From: Rhodopseudomonas palustris JSC-3b
Lineage (GTDB): Bacteria; Pseudomonadota; Alphaproteobacteria; Rhizobiales; Xanthobacteraceae
Reading direction: 5' to 3'
Length of the DNA stretch: 64,000 nt
NCBI GenBank assembly: GCA_000504425.1
Contig: KI632513.1
Coordinates: 3,224,606 to 3,288,605 of the forward strand
The notes under the pieces are model-generated. The model saw nothing but the letters and a program-made list of their open reading frames with translations. It was not told the DNA's origin and ran no database searches. The position numbers and the translations under genes are program-made. Shown in pieces: positions 7,534-17,295 of this stretch. How positions within the stretch are numbered: the first letter of the stretch is position 1; each line of letters opens with the position of its first letter.

Positions 7534-7628
7534 CAATGGCCGGGCTCGTCCCGGCCATTGCCGTTTCTGATCCGGCGTTTTCAAGACGAAGATGCCCGCG
7601 ACCAGCGCGGGCATGACGGGTCTTCGTC
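7534..7628. repeat. Dispersed ~90-bp double-hairpin repeat, copy 1
   Basis: The first hairpin is CAATGGCCGGG-CTCGT-CCCGGCCATTG (7534-7560, perfect 11-bp stem). A linker follows, then a second hairpin ATGCCCGCG-ACCAG-CGCGGGCAT (7592-7614) ending in GACGGG. The same arrangement recurs at 28388, 39991 and 54569, and in decayed form at 12306. It lies between the convergent dioxygenase and yegD genes and could act as a two-way terminator. Confidence 0.85.
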
Positions 7629-7705
7629 CGATTGAAACGGCAAAACCCTGGTGGCACGGATGATGATCGCGCCGCCGGGGTTAGCTATTTGTAGCGGAGC
7701 CGAAC

Positions 7706-8962
7706 TTAGGTTGGGCCGTAGCGACGCGCCGCTTCCAGCGCCAAGCCCTTGCCGACCGCGCCAAAGATGTCGCCCTCGACAACGCGCGCATTGGGCAGCG
7801 CCTGCGTGATCGCCTTGCGTAGATGGGTAAGCCGGATCGAACCGCCGGTCAGCATCACCGCATCGATTGCTTCCGCCTGCAAATGCGCATGGCGCAGACA
7901 CAGCTTGATCCGCCCGGCGACGCGATCGGCGAGTAGTCGTGTGTGCTTGGCCAGCTCAGCACCGCTGACCTTGACCGCCAGATCAGGCTCGATCCACGAC
8001 ATCGGCACCGATGAGCGCGGCGTCTCGGTCAGCGCGATCTTCGCCGCTTCGACATCCATCGCCAGCGTATGGCCGCGCTGCTCATCGATCACCCGGATCA
8101 GCCGGTCGAGTAGTTCGGGATGCGCCGCCTCGCGCCGCACCTGGCGCAATTCGCCGAGCACCTTGGCGTCATACAGCCGGTTGATCTCCGACCAGGTCGC
8201 GAGCTCGTGATAATAACGCGACGGCACGTCGAGCCCGGCGCGCAGCATCGGGCTGCGATAGCCGAGTAGCGGCATTACCGCGCATAGGCTGAGCTGACGA
8301 TCGAAATCAGTACCGCCGATCCGGATGCCGTCATTGGCAAGAATATCGTCTTCGCGGTCGGCGCGGTTTTGCCGGCCGGCGCCCAGCCGCACGATCGAAA
8401 AGTCTGAGGTGCCGCCGCCGATGTCGGCGATCAGGGCGATCTGTTCGCTGGTCACGTCGCGCTCATAATCAAGCGCCGCGGCGATCGGTTCGAACTGAAA
8501 GGTCACGTCGGTGAAGCCGAGTTCGCTGGCGATTTCGCGCAGCGTGGTTTCGGCGCGGCGATTGGCTTCCGGCGAGCCATCGACAAAGTGCACCGGGCGG
8601 CCATGCACCAGCTTGGTGAATTCGCGGCCGGTGGCCGCTTCGGCGCGGCGCTTGATGGCGCTGAGATAGGCGGCGATCACATCGCGAAAACCGCGGCGCT
8701 CGCGGCCAACCCTTGTGGTCTCGTCGATCAAAGCGGTGCCGAGCACCGACTTCAAGCTGCGCATCAGCCGGCCGGGCACGCCCTCGACATAGGCTTGCAT
8801 GGCGTTGCGACCGATGACGACATTGCCATCGGCGCCAAAAAAGATCGCGCTCGGAATGGTGCGATGCTCGCCTTCCAGCGCGACCAGCACGGGTGTTCCC
8901 CCCTCGCCCGTGCCGAGCGTGGTGTTGGATGTTCCAAAATCAAGTCCGCAAGCTGTCATCAT
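7706..8962 (-). CDS. Hsp70-family protein (YegD-like)
   Basis: This 418-residue actin/Hsp70-fold ATPase has phosphate-1 GLDFGTSNTTLG near the N-terminus, phosphate-2 ALIADIGGGTSDFSIVRLG and an adenosine motif AVMLTGGSIRLTHL. It is much shorter than DnaK and lacks the substrate-binding domain and lid, matching YegD. YegD-type proteins are presumed chaperone-like, but their clients are unknown. Two adjacent ATGs (8962 and 8959) can start it; the second is better spaced from GGGG upstream. It stands alone, converging on the dioxygenase gene. Confidence 0.88.
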   Translation of the reverse strand: MMTACGLDFGTSNTTLGTGEGGTPVLVALEGEHRTIPSAIFFGADGNVVIGRNAMQAYVEGVPGRLMRSLKSVLGTALIDETTRVGRERRGFRDVIAAYLSAIKRRAEAATGREFTKLVHGRPVHFVDGSPEANRRAETTLREIASELGFTDVTFQFEPIAAALDYERDVTSEQIALIADIGGGTSDFSIVRLGAGRQNRADREDDILANDGIRIGGTDFDRQLSLCAVMPLLGYRSPMLRAGLDVPSRYYHELATWSEINRLYDAKVLGELRQVRREAAHPELLDRLIRVIDEQRGHTLAMDVEAAKIALTETPRSSVPMSWIEPDLAVKVSGAELAKHTRLLADRVAGRIKLCLRHAHLQAEAIDAVMLTGGSIRLTHLRKAITQALPNARVVEGDIFGAVGKGLALEAARRYGPT

Positions 8963-9203
8963 CGCCCCAAGAAAAAAGAGCGCCGGTTTAGCACTTCATC
9001 CGCGATGATCCAGCGTTATCGTGACCACCCGCGCGCATGGCGTGTGCCGCCGCGGCCACCCACCAGATGTTGCGGTGTGCACCGGGTCGTCCACAGTGCG
9101 GCTTGTGGTGCCGCGTTGGGCTTGATGCCATTGGCGCCCTCGGTCCATAAGCGTCTCCCCCCTATTCGCAGCCAACGGCAACCAGTCGAGGAAAGGCATC
9201 CGC

Positions 9204-11540
9204 ATGGCCAACATCAATCAACGGATTGCTGAGGAACTCGGCGTACGCGAGCAGCAAGTCGCGGCGGCGGTCGAGCTGCTGGACGGCGGCGCCACCGTGC
9301 CGTTCGTCGCGCGCTATCGTAAGGAAGCGACCGGCGCGCTCGACGACGCGCAGCTGCGCACGCTGCAGGAACGGCTGACCTATCTGCGCGAATTGGAAGA
9401 CCGCCGCGCCGCGGTGCTGAATTCGATCCGCGAGCAAGGCAAGCTTGACGACGCGCTGGAAGCCGCCATTCTCGCCGCCGACAGCAAGGGCCGGCTCGAA
9501 GACATCTATCTGCCCTATAAGCCGAAACGCCGCACCAAGGCCGAGATCGCGCGCGAAGCCGGCCTTGAGCCGCTCGCCAATCTGTTGCTCGGCGATCCGT
9601 TGCAGGACCCGCAGGCCGCGGCTGCGTCCTACATCAATCCCGACAAGCAGGTCGCCGATGCCGCAGCCGCGCTCGACGGCGCCCGTGCCATTCTGGTGGA
9701 ACGCTTTGCCGAAGACGCCGACCTGATCGGCGGCTTGCGCGAGCGCATGTGGTCGAGCGGCGTGATGACCGCCAAACTACGCGACGGCAAGAAGGATCAG
9801 GGCGCGAAGTTTGCTGATTACTTCGATTTCAGCGAGCCTTTGACCAAGCTGCCGTCGCATCGCATCCTGGCGATGTTCCGCGGCGAAAAGGAAGAAGTAC
9901 TCGATCTGCAGATTCAGCCCGAGCCGGTCGTGCCCGGCGCGGTGCCGGCGCCGCTCGGCTCATTCGAACTGCAGATCATGAATCGGTTCTCGGTTGCTGA
10001 TCATGGCCGCCCTGCTGATCGCTGGCTGATCGACACCGTGCGCTGGGCGTGGCGTACCAAGATCCAGGTGCATCTCAACATCGATTTGCGCATGCGGCTG
10101 TGGGCCGCGGCCGAGCAGGAAGCGGTGCAAGTGTTCGCCGCCAATCTGCGCGACCTGCTACTTGCTGCACCGGCCGGCACCCGCGCCACCATGGGACTCG
10201 ATCCCGGCTATCGCACTGGCGTCAAGGTCGCGGTGGTCGATGCCACCGGCAAGGTGGTGGCCACCACGGCAATCTATCCGCACGAGCCGCAGCGCCGCTG
10301 GGACGAATCTTTGGCGATTCTCGGCAAGCTGGCGCGCGAGCACCGCGTCGAACTGATCGCGATCGGCAACGGCACCGCTTCGCGCGAGACCGACAAGCTC
10401 GCGACTGAACTCGTCAAGCTGCTGCCCGAATTGAAGATGACCAAGATCGTGGTGTCGGAAGCCGGCGCGTCGGTGTACTCGGCCTCGGCCTTCGCGTCGG
10501 AAGAACTACCCGATCTCGACGTCACGCTGCGCGGCGCCGTGTCGATCGCGCGCCGCCTGCAGGATCCGCTCGCCGAGCTGGTGAAGATCGATCCGAAATC
10601 GATCGGCGTCGGTCAGTATCAGCACGATCTCAGCGAAGCCAAGCTGTCGCGCTCGCTCGACGCCGTGGTGGAAGACTGCGTGAACGCGGTCGGCGTCGAT
10701 GCCAACACCGCGTCCGCGCCGCTGCTGGCGCGGGTGTCGGGCATCGGTCCGGGGCTGGCGCAGAGCATCGTGCAGCATCGCGATGCCAATGGTCCGTTCG
10801 AAACCCGCGCCGAACTGAAGAAGGTGCCGCGGCTTGGCCCGAAGGCGTTCGAGCAGTGCGCCGGTTTCTTGCGCATTCCCAACGGCAAGGACCCGCTCGA
10901 TGCCTCGGGCGTGCATCCGGAAGCCTATCCGGTGGTGCGGCGGATTCTGGAAGCGACCAAGAGCGACATCAAGGCGCTGATCGGCAATGGCGAGGCGCTG
11001 CGCCAGGTCAAGCCGAAGGACTTTGTCGATGACCATTTCGGTCTGCCGACCGTCACCGACATTTTGCGCGAATTGGAAAAGCCGGGCCGCGACCCGCGTC
11101 CGGCGTTCAAGGCCGCGGTGTTCAAGGAAGGCGTCGAGACCCTGAACGACCTCAAGGTCGGCATGGTGCTGGAAGGCACCGTCACCAACGTCGCCGCGTT
11201 CGGTGCGTTCGTCGATATCGGCGTGCATCAGGACGGCCTGGTGCACATCTCGGCGATGTCGCGCACCTTCATCAAGGACCCGCGCGAGGTGGTGAAGCCG
11301 GGCGATATCGTCAAGGTCAAGGTGCTGGAGGTCGATGTGCCGCGTAAGCGCATCGGCCTGACGTTGCGGCTCGATGACGAAGTCGGCAAGAGCGAGCGCA
11401 AGCCCGATCGCAGCGCGCACGCGCCGCGCGGTCCGATGCGCTCGGCCGCGCCGAAAAGCCAGTCCAAGCCGAGCAGCAACGCCTTTGCCGAGGCGTTCGC
11501 CCGCGCGGCGGAAAAAGGCCCCGGCAAACCCGCGCGCTGA
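9204..11540 (+). CDS. tex: Tex, S1-domain RNA-binding transcription accessory protein
   Basis: The 778-residue protein has the full Tex order: an N-terminal helical Tex domain ([20 protein letters not shown]), a YqgF-like RNase H-fold domain around [20 protein letters not shown], helix-hairpin-helix motifs ([20 protein letters not shown]), and a C-terminal S1 domain ([23 protein letters not shown]). A basic, low-complexity tail of about 60 residues follows S1. Tex resembles eukaryotic Spt6, binds RNA and affects transcription and stress tolerance. AGGAAAGG precedes the ATG. The gene is monocistronic or leads weakly into the HAD gene 91 nt on. Confidence 0.96.
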   Translation: MANINQRIAEELGVREQQVAAAVELLDGGATVPFVARYRKEATGALDDAQLRTLQERLTYLRELEDRRAAVLNSIREQGKLDDALEAAILAADSKGRLEDIYLPYKPKRRTKAEIAREAGLEPLANLLLGDPLQDPQAAAASYINPDKQVADAAAALDGARAILVERFAEDADLIGGLRERMWSSGVMTAKLRDGKKDQGAKFADYFDFSEPLTKLPSHRILAMFRGEKEEVLDLQIQPEPVVPGAVPAPLGSFELQIMNRFSVADHGRPADRWLIDTVRWAWRTKIQVHLNIDLRMRLWAAAEQEAVQVFAANLRDLLLAAPAGTRATMGLDPGYRTGVKVAVVDATGKVVATTAIYPHEPQRRWDESLAILGKLAREHRVELIAIGNGTASRETDKLATELVKLLPELKMTKIVVSEAGASVYSASAFASEELPDLDVTLRGAVSIARRLQDPLAELVKIDPKSIGVGQYQHDLSEAKLSRSLDAVVEDCVNAVGVDANTASAPLLARVSGIGPGLAQSIVQHRDANGPFETRAELKKVPRLGPKAFEQCAGFLRIPNGKDPLDASGVHPEAYPVVRRILEATKSDIKALIGNGEALRQVKPKDFVDDHFGLPTVTDILRELEKPGRDPRPAFKAAVFKEGVETLNDLKVGMVLEGTVTNVAAFGAFVDIGVHQDGLVHISAMSRTFIKDPREVVKPGDIVKVKVLEVDVPRKRIGLTLRLDDEVGKSERKPDRSAHAPRGPMRSAAPKSQSKPSSNAFAEAFARAAEKGPGKPAR

Positions 11541-11631
11541 CCTCCTCGCGGCGCTGGCCGCGCGCCGGCCGTCATGTTAGCGCTGGTCGGATAACGACCA
11601 GTGCCGTGACGGCCAGCGACATGGGGAAGCG

Positions 11632-12267
11632 ATGCTCGAGGCGGTGATCTTCGATTTCGGCGGCGTGCTAACCAGCTCGCCCTTTGAGGCGTTTGCGCGG
11701 TTCGAGGCCGAGCGCGGCCTGCCCGCCGACATCATCCGCCGCACCAACGCCACCAACCATCTCGACAACGCCTGGGCCAAGTTCGAGCGCGCCGAGATCG
11801 ATCTCGACACGTTCGACGAATTGTTCGCCAAGGAGTCAGCGGCGCTCGGCGCCGCGGTGCGCGGCCGCGACGTGCTGCCGCTGATCGCTGGCGATCTGCG
11901 GCCCGAAATGGTGGAAGCACTGAAGCGGGTAGCGCAGGCGTTCAAGACCGGCTGCATCACCAACAATCTGCCGTCCAACGCCACCGGCAGCATTGCCGGG
12001 CGCACCTTCTACGTCGCCGAGGTGATGGCGCTGTTCGATCACGTGATCGAGTCCGCCAAGATCGGGCTGCGCAAACCGGACCCGCGCATCTACCAGTTGA
12101 TGGTGGAAGCGCTCGGCGTTGACCCGGCGGCTTGCGTCTATCTCGACGACATTGGCGTTAACCTCAAGCCGGCGCGCGACATGGGCATGACCACCATCAA
12201 GGTGACCGGCGCCGCCCAGGCGATTACCGAGCTGGAAGCTGCAACCGGCCTTGCGCTGCGCGGCTGA
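11632..12267 (+). CDS. HAD-IA family hydrolase
   Basis: The 211-residue protein carries HAD motif I as VIFDFGGVLTSSP, with the nucleophilic Asp present and Gly at the usual second Asp. Motif II is GCITNNLPSN, motif III is SAKIGLRKPDPRIYQ, and motif IV is CVYLDDIGVNLKPARDMG. The DFGGVL variant and the helical cap after motif I resemble YihX-type phosphatases and the N-terminal domain of soluble epoxide hydrolase. The substrate is probably a small phosphorylated metabolite, but nothing in the context identifies it. Confidence 0.88.
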   Translation: MLEAVIFDFGGVLTSSPFEAFARFEAERGLPADIIRRTNATNHLDNAWAKFERAEIDLDTFDELFAKESAALGAAVRGRDVLPLIAGDLRPEMVEALKRVAQAFKTGCITNNLPSNATGSIAGRTFYVAEVMALFDHVIESAKIGLRKPDPRIYQLMVEALGVDPAACVYLDDIGVNLKPARDMGMTTIKVTGAAQAITELEAATGLALRG

Positions 12268-12572
12268 GGTCCGCGGCAATTTGCTACGATCTCATTCGTC
12301 TTGGCTGGGTGCCGTCCCGGCGATCCACGTCTTCGATGTTGCTCAGTCCTCAAGACCAATGGCCGTCAGAGAGCCTATGTCCATTGCTGTTGACGGCTGA
12401 GTGCGGTGATTGTCGTGCCGCGCTGACACTATGCGGCCATTGCCCGCAGCGCCGCGCTACGCCGGTACCAAAAGCGCCGATAGCGCCAATTCTTCTCACA
12501 CTTATCGGGAACCGTTAGCCCTCTGCATGATTGCTTTGGGGAGCAATTAGTTTCGGCTGGAGAGGTGAGACG
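12268..12572. other. 305-nt intergenic stretch with a decayed repeat copy
   Basis: Between the HAD and alpha/beta hydrolase genes lies a degenerate member of the dispersed double-hairpin family (about 12306-12362). It keeps CCGTCCCGGCGATCCACGTC and TCAAGAC but has lost the hairpin arms. The rest has no recognisable feature apart from a GGAGAGGTGAG ribosome site at 12559-12569. Confidence 0.5.
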
Positions 12573-13550
12573 ATGGTGACTGCAAGTGCGAAAACTCTGG
12601 GCCATGCCGGGTCGCGCAGTGAGCGTTCCCGCGCCGTGCTGGCCAATCCGGTCGGTGGCCAACGCACCGACATCATCAGCGTGGCTGGCCGGATCGCGAT
12701 CTATGCCGCGGGCCCCGAGCAGAGCGGCCCGCCGCTGCTGTTGGTTCATAGCGTCAATGCCGCGGCCTCGGCGTTCGAGGTCAAGCCGCTCTATGATCAC
12801 TACGCCCGCTCGCGCCGGGTCTATGCCGTGGATCTGCCGGGCTTTGGCCAGTCCGAGCGCGGCAATCAGCACTACACCGCGCGCATGATGACCGACGCGC
12901 TGCATGAGGTGGTCGAGCGGATTCGCGAGCAGCATGACGGTGCGCCGGTCGATGTGGTGGCGCTGTCGCTCGCCAGCGAATTTGCCGCGCGCGCCGCGAA
13001 CGAACGCCCGCAAGCGTTCCGCTCGCTCGGCTTCATCAGCCCGACCGGCTTTGAAGGCAAGCCGCGCGATGCGCGCACGCCGGGCACGCTCGGCCGTGGC
13101 TGGCTGCTCGACGCGCTGTATTTCCCGCTGTGGGAGCGACAGCTGTTCGGGCTGCTCACCATGCGTCCGGTGATGCGCAAGTTTTTGCAGAAGGCCTGGG
13201 GCGCCAAGCAGATCGACGAGCCGTTGCTCGACTATTGCTACCAGACCACCCATCAGCACGGCGCGCGTCATGCGCCCTATCACTTCGTCGCCGGCTATCT
13301 GTTCAGCAAGGATATCCTGCGGCTCTATGAAGGGCTGACGCTGCCGGTGTGGATGGTCCATGGCGTGCGCGGCGACTTCATCGACTATCGCCACAAGAGC
13401 CGGGTCGCGTCGCGGCCGAACTGGCAGATCAGGGTGCTGCAGTCCGGCGCGTTCCCGCATTTTGAAATGCTGGAAGTTGTGACCGGCTCTTACGACCAGT
13501 TCCAGGTGGCGCTGACCGCGCCGGTGCCAACGGCCACGGCGGCGGAATGA
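12573..13550 (+). CDS. Alpha/beta hydrolase with atypical nucleophile elbow
   Basis: This 325-residue alpha/beta-hydrolase-fold protein has an oxyanion strand region PPLLLVHSVNAAASAFEVKP and YAVDLPGFGQSERG after strand 4. The acid region is VWMVHGVRGDFIDYR, and the C-terminal histidine motif is GAFPHFEMLE. The nucleophile elbow reads ALSLASEF instead of G-x-S-x-G, so flanking glycines are replaced by alanine, though the serine is kept. The ATG at 12573 was chosen because GGAGAGGTGAG precedes it at good spacing. The next plus-strand genes start 91 nt on. The substrate is unknown. Confidence 0.85.
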   Translation: MVTASAKTLGHAGSRSERSRAVLANPVGGQRTDIISVAGRIAIYAAGPEQSGPPLLLVHSVNAAASAFEVKPLYDHYARSRRVYAVDLPGFGQSERGNQHYTARMMTDALHEVVERIREQHDGAPVDVVALSLASEFAARAANERPQAFRSLGFISPTGFEGKPRDARTPGTLGRGWLLDALYFPLWERQLFGLLTMRPVMRKFLQKAWGAKQIDEPLLDYCYQTTHQHGARHAPYHFVAGYLFSKDILRLYEGLTLPVWMVHGVRGDFIDYRHKSRVASRPNWQIRVLQSGAFPHFEMLEVVTGSYDQFQVALTAPVPTATAAE

Positions 13551-13641
13551 CGCAAATGTGAGACAGGCGCGACGATCACGCCGGACGGCAGGCGGCGTAA
13601 ACTGCGGACCGCGCTCGAACAACGGAGGGTGTTGATTCGGA

Positions 13642-14724
13642 ATGCCGGACCATCTCGCAGCCTATTTTGCCGGATCGTCACGCGATGCCGCCGTGCATCC
13701 GCTGACGCATCACGAAATCCTCAGCCTGATTGCCCCGTTCACCCGCCGTGGCCGTCAGGCTGATCTTGAAGCCAGCAATCGCAGCGAACGGCGGCTGTGC
13801 TTCAAGCCGGTCGAGCATGGCGCATTCAGCGCCACGATCGGCGCCGCACAGGAAGTGCTGACCCTCGAAAATCCTCGCGGCAAGCAATTCCGCCTGATCC
13901 GCACGCTGACGCTCGACAACGGTCTTGCCGCGACGCTGCAAGTCGAGGGCGACGACCCAGATGTGCTACTCACCAAGATCGAGAGCATCGCGCCGCAGCG
14001 CCAGTTCCGAACCATCGAGGGCGTTGCGGTCGCGTTCAGCTATCAGCTCACCGGCAGCGACACGCCGCCGACCCTGGAGCTGACGCGCGGCGCCGCCACC
14101 GTGGCCGGCATTCATGTCGTGCTCAAGGCCGATACCGTGAAGGGCTATCCGGTCGCGATCGAACTAACACCGGATAGCGCCGGCCCGGTCGAACTGCCCG
14201 ACGATCTGCTTGCGGTGATCGGCTGGGGCTGGTCGCCGCTGCGCAAGAGCCGCGGCAGCTGGAACGGGACGCTCAAGGCACGCGGCCGCGAGCCACAGCG
14301 CAGCCATCAGCTCGAACTGAAGATGGAGAAGGCGGTCGGCCACATGGCGCGCACGCTGGCGCAGCCGCCGTCCCAGTTCCACGAGACGCTGCGCCGCGCG
14401 CGCTGGGCGGTGACATTCCGGCGCGGCATTCCGCTGCTGTTCTTCATCGGGTTGATGGCGCTGGCTGGCGGCCTGACCATGGTCGAGATGCCGCAGGATT
14501 CGATCTGGAATTTGCTGCTGATGGGGGCACCGCCGCTGTTGCTGTTTGCGGCATTCAGCATGCGCGACACGCCGCCGCTGGAAATCCCGCCCTTGCCGCG
14601 TCGCTTCAAGACCGACGCCTGGCAATTGGGATCGCCGGCGCCGGCGATGGCTGCCGTGCCGGTTGCGACCGGCCGTGACCCGACCTCCCCTGCGTCCACC
14701 CCTGTCAGCGAGCGCGATGCCTGA
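13642..14724 (+). CDS. Uncharacterised membrane-anchored protein of the MoxR/VWA module
   Basis: This 360-residue protein matches no family I recognise. Residues 1-250 are soluble, beta-rich and hydrophilic. Two adjacent membrane segments follow (about 256-280 with IPLLFFIGLMALAGGLTMV, and about 288-306 with LLLMGAPPLLLFAAF). A Pro/Ala-rich tail of ~55 residues ends the protein. The layout suggests a large cytoplasmic domain attached to a C-terminal membrane hairpin. Its TGA overlaps the ATG of the AAA+ gene by one base (TGATG), so the two are translationally coupled and probably act together, perhaps as a membrane anchor or target for the ATPase. Confidence 0.75.
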   Translation: MPDHLAAYFAGSSRDAAVHPLTHHEILSLIAPFTRRGRQADLEASNRSERRLCFKPVEHGAFSATIGAAQEVLTLENPRGKQFRLIRTLTLDNGLAATLQVEGDDPDVLLTKIESIAPQRQFRTIEGVAVAFSYQLTGSDTPPTLELTRGAATVAGIHVVLKADTVKGYPVAIELTPDSAGPVELPDDLLAVIGWGWSPLRKSRGSWNGTLKARGREPQRSHQLELKMEKAVGHMARTLAQPPSQFHETLRRARWAVTFRRGIPLLFFIGLMALAGGLTMVEMPQDSIWNLLLMGAPPLLLFAAFSMRDTPPLEIPPLPRRFKTDAWQLGSPAPAMAAVPVATGRDPTSPASTPVSERDA

Positions 14725-15830
14725 TGTCCAGTAATCCGATGAACATCCCTCCGATTTCGATCGCCGCCGTGAAAAGCGCGCTGATCGAACAATATGGCGA
14801 CCCGGTGCTGCGCCGCCGCGCCTCGATGCTGTGGGGCACGCGCGGCGTCGGAAAGTCCTCGATCGTGCGTCAGGTCGCCAATCATTTCGAGGTGCCGCTG
14901 GTCGATCTGCGGCTGACCACCATTGAGCCGGTCGATATTCGCGGCGCGATTTACGCCGACGAGGCGCTGGCCAAAACCGTCTGGTTCCCGCCCGAATTTC
15001 TGCCCTCGCCCGATCAGCGCGACGGCATCCTGTTTCTCGATGAGCTGACCGCGGCCGATCAACGGCTGCAGATCTCGGCCTATTCGCTGATTCTCGATCG
15101 CCGGGTCGGCAATTATCAGCTGCCCGATGGCTGGCAGGTGATCGCCGCCGGCAATGCCTCGTTCCACGGCGCGATCAGTCACGACATGGGCACCGCGCTC
15201 GCCGATCGCATGTTCCACTTCAATGTGCAGACCGTGATCGATGCGTTCCTGAGTTACGCGCTCGACCATGAGTTCGCGCCGGAAGTGATGGCTTACTTAA
15301 AAGTGCGGCCCGACAAGCTCGACGACACCCAGGCGCAGCTTGCTGCGGAGCACCTGATCGGCGCCAGTCCGCGCGGTTGGGAAGACATCTCCAATGTGCT
15401 AAAATCCGGCCTGTCCGACAGCGCCAAGCGGGTGCTCGTGCAGGGCCGGATCGGCGCGGCCAATGCCGCCGAGTTCTTTGGCGTGCTGCGCGAATTGCAG
15501 GCCGGCGCCGATGTGGTGCGGCTGCTCGCGGCACGGCCGGGGCCGGATACCGCGGCGCTGCTGCCGAAAACGCTCGATGGTCTCTATGGCATGACCTACG
15601 GCCTGCTCGCGGCCTGCGTCGATCACGCCACGGTGGCGCGCGCGCTCGAGATCATCGAGCAGCTGCCCGATATTCGCGGCGCGACGCCGCTGCCGATCAA
15701 GGAGACCCAGACGCTGGCGATGGAGCTGTTGATGCAGCGCGCGCTGTCGAATGGCCTGGAGGCGGCGATCCTCGACAGCCCGTCCTATCATCGCTACGAC
15801 GCCGCGCGCCGGGAGCTGGCCAATGCTTGA
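14724..15830 (+). CDS. MoxR-type AAA+ ATPase
   Basis: The 368-residue AAA+ ATPase has Walker A WGTRGVGKSSIVRQ (about residues 32-45), Walker B GILFLDELTAADQRLQ (about 96-111), sensor-1 WQVIAAGNASFHG, and an SPRGW segment in the lid region. MoxR-like ATPases work as chaperones or metal-centre inserters and are almost always encoded next to a von Willebrand A protein, as here. The gene overlaps both neighbours, by 1 nt upstream and 8 nt downstream, which indicates an operon with close stoichiometry. Confidence 0.9.
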   Translation: MSSNPMNIPPISIAAVKSALIEQYGDPVLRRRASMLWGTRGVGKSSIVRQVANHFEVPLVDLRLTTIEPVDIRGAIYADEALAKTVWFPPEFLPSPDQRDGILFLDELTAADQRLQISAYSLILDRRVGNYQLPDGWQVIAAGNASFHGAISHDMGTALADRMFHFNVQTVIDAFLSYALDHEFAPEVMAYLKVRPDKLDDTQAQLAAEHLIGASPRGWEDISNVLKSGLSDSAKRVLVQGRIGAANAAEFFGVLRELQAGADVVRLLAARPGPDTAALLPKTLDGLYGMTYGLLAACVDHATVARALEIIEQLPDIRGATPLPIKETQTLAMELLMQRALSNGLEAAILDSPSYHRYDAARRELANA

Positions 15831-17184
15831 GCGCCGTGCGCTGTATGAGCACCGCGGCACGCGGGCGATCCAGCGCATGGTGGAATGCGCGCCGTCCACT
15901 GGCGGACTGGCGCTGTGGGTCAATCATCACGATCTGCCCGCGGATCGCGAGGCGCCGGCGGTGATGACCGACGGCCATACTTTGTACTACGGCGCGTCGT
16001 TCGAGCAGCTATCGCTCGAACAGCAGGTCGGGCTGGTGGCGCATGAGGTGCTGCACATCGCGCTGCGTCATCCGCAGCGCTATCTCGATCTGCGCCGCTT
16101 GATCGGCGATGTCGATCTCAAACTGTTCAACGTCTGCGCCGACGCCATCATCAATTCCACCATTGGTCATTTGAGCTGGCTGGCGCTGCCGCAATCGGCG
16201 GTGCAACTCGATCAGCTGTTGGCGCGCACGCTTGATGTGCAGCAGGACGTCGAAACCGCGCTGCTGAGCTGGGATGTCGAGCGGCTATACCGCGCGATCG
16301 ATGATCGCCAGGATAATGATCAGCACGGCAAGCAGGACAGCGGCCGCAGCGGCCAGTCCGGCGAAGCCAGTGCCGATGGCGCGCAGGGCGGCGCCGCGCC
16401 GCAAGCCGCCGGCGACCAGAGCGAGGCGCCCGCGCGCCAGGATGGGCCGCGCGCCGCGCAGGTGCGCGAGCTTGGCGCGCAAACCCCGGTCGATCTGGTG
16501 CCGGACGAGGAAGCCCAAAGTGCTCCCGAGCAGGAGGCCGAGCAGGCGCGCGAATGGAGCGAGCGCATTTTGCGCGGCCATGCCGGCGATGGCGATTTTT
16601 CGATGCTGCGCTCGCTGATTGCCGATCTGCCGCGCAGCCGCACGCCTTGGGAACAGGTGCTGCGCACGAGGCTGGCGCGCGATCTGGCGCGTAAGCCCGA
16701 CGTGTCCTGGTCGCGGCCGACTCGGTCCTACATCGCCAATCAGGGCCGGATCGGCTCGCATCGGCTGCCCTTCGAGCCGGGCTTTTCGCCGAGCAAGGCG
16801 GTGCCGCGGCTGGCGGTGATCGTCGATGCCTCCGGCTCGGTCGACGACAAGCTGATGGAGCGCTTTGCCACTGAGATCGAAGCGATCACGCGGCGCCAGG
16901 AGGCGGCGCTGGTGTTGGTGATCGGCGACGACAAGGTGCGGCGGGTCACGCTGTTCGAACCCGGCAAGGCCAATCTGCGCGCGATCGAATTTTCTGGCGG
17001 CGGCGGCACCGACTTTGCGCCGCTGCTGCGCGAGGCCGACAAGCACCGTCCCGATATCGGCGTGGTGCTGACCGACCTTGAAGGTCCGGCCGAGTTTCGG
17101 CCGCGCTGGCCGGTGATCTGGGCGGTACCGGAGGCCTACGCGCTCAATGTGCAGCCGTTCGGGCGCAAGCTGACCTTGAGCTGA
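15823..17184 (+). CDS. DUF2201-type putative metallopeptidase with C-terminal VWA-like domain
   Basis: The 453-residue protein starts at ATG 15823 inside the end of the ATPase gene. The N-terminal domain contains HEVLH (H74-E75-H78), a zinc-peptidase signature, in LVAHEVLHIALRHPQRY. The middle (about 165-245) is a low-complexity Gln/Ala/Gly/Glu-rich linker. The C-terminus is VWA-like: AVIVDASGSVDDKLMERF is a MIDAS DxSxS motif at about residue 335, with the later TDFAPLL and VVLTDLEGP supplying the other metal-site residues. A HExxH domain fused to a VWA domain suggests a metal-dependent peptidase or adaptor driven by the MoxR ATPase. The substrate is unknown. Confidence 0.88.
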   Translation: MLERRALYEHRGTRAIQRMVECAPSTGGLALWVNHHDLPADREAPAVMTDGHTLYYGASFEQLSLEQQVGLVAHEVLHIALRHPQRYLDLRRLIGDVDLKLFNVCADAIINSTIGHLSWLALPQSAVQLDQLLARTLDVQQDVETALLSWDVERLYRAIDDRQDNDQHGKQDSGRSGQSGEASADGAQGGAAPQAAGDQSEAPARQDGPRAAQVRELGAQTPVDLVPDEEAQSAPEQEAEQAREWSERILRGHAGDGDFSMLRSLIADLPRSRTPWEQVLRTRLARDLARKPDVSWSRPTRSYIANQGRIGSHRLPFEPGFSPSKAVPRLAVIVDASGSVDDKLMERFATEIEAITRRQEAALVLVIGDDKVRRVTLFEPGKANLRAIEFSGGGGTDFAPLLREADKHRPDIGVVLTDLEGPAEFRPRWPVIWAVPEAYALNVQPFGRKLTLS

Positions 17185-17295
17185 GCGCGGCCTCATGCCG
17201 CGGCGGCGATCCGTGGTCGACAAATTGCCGCAACCGGAGCGCTTTGATGCTGCTATGCTGTGGTCATTACAGTTCACGCGATGCAAAGGCGCGAG

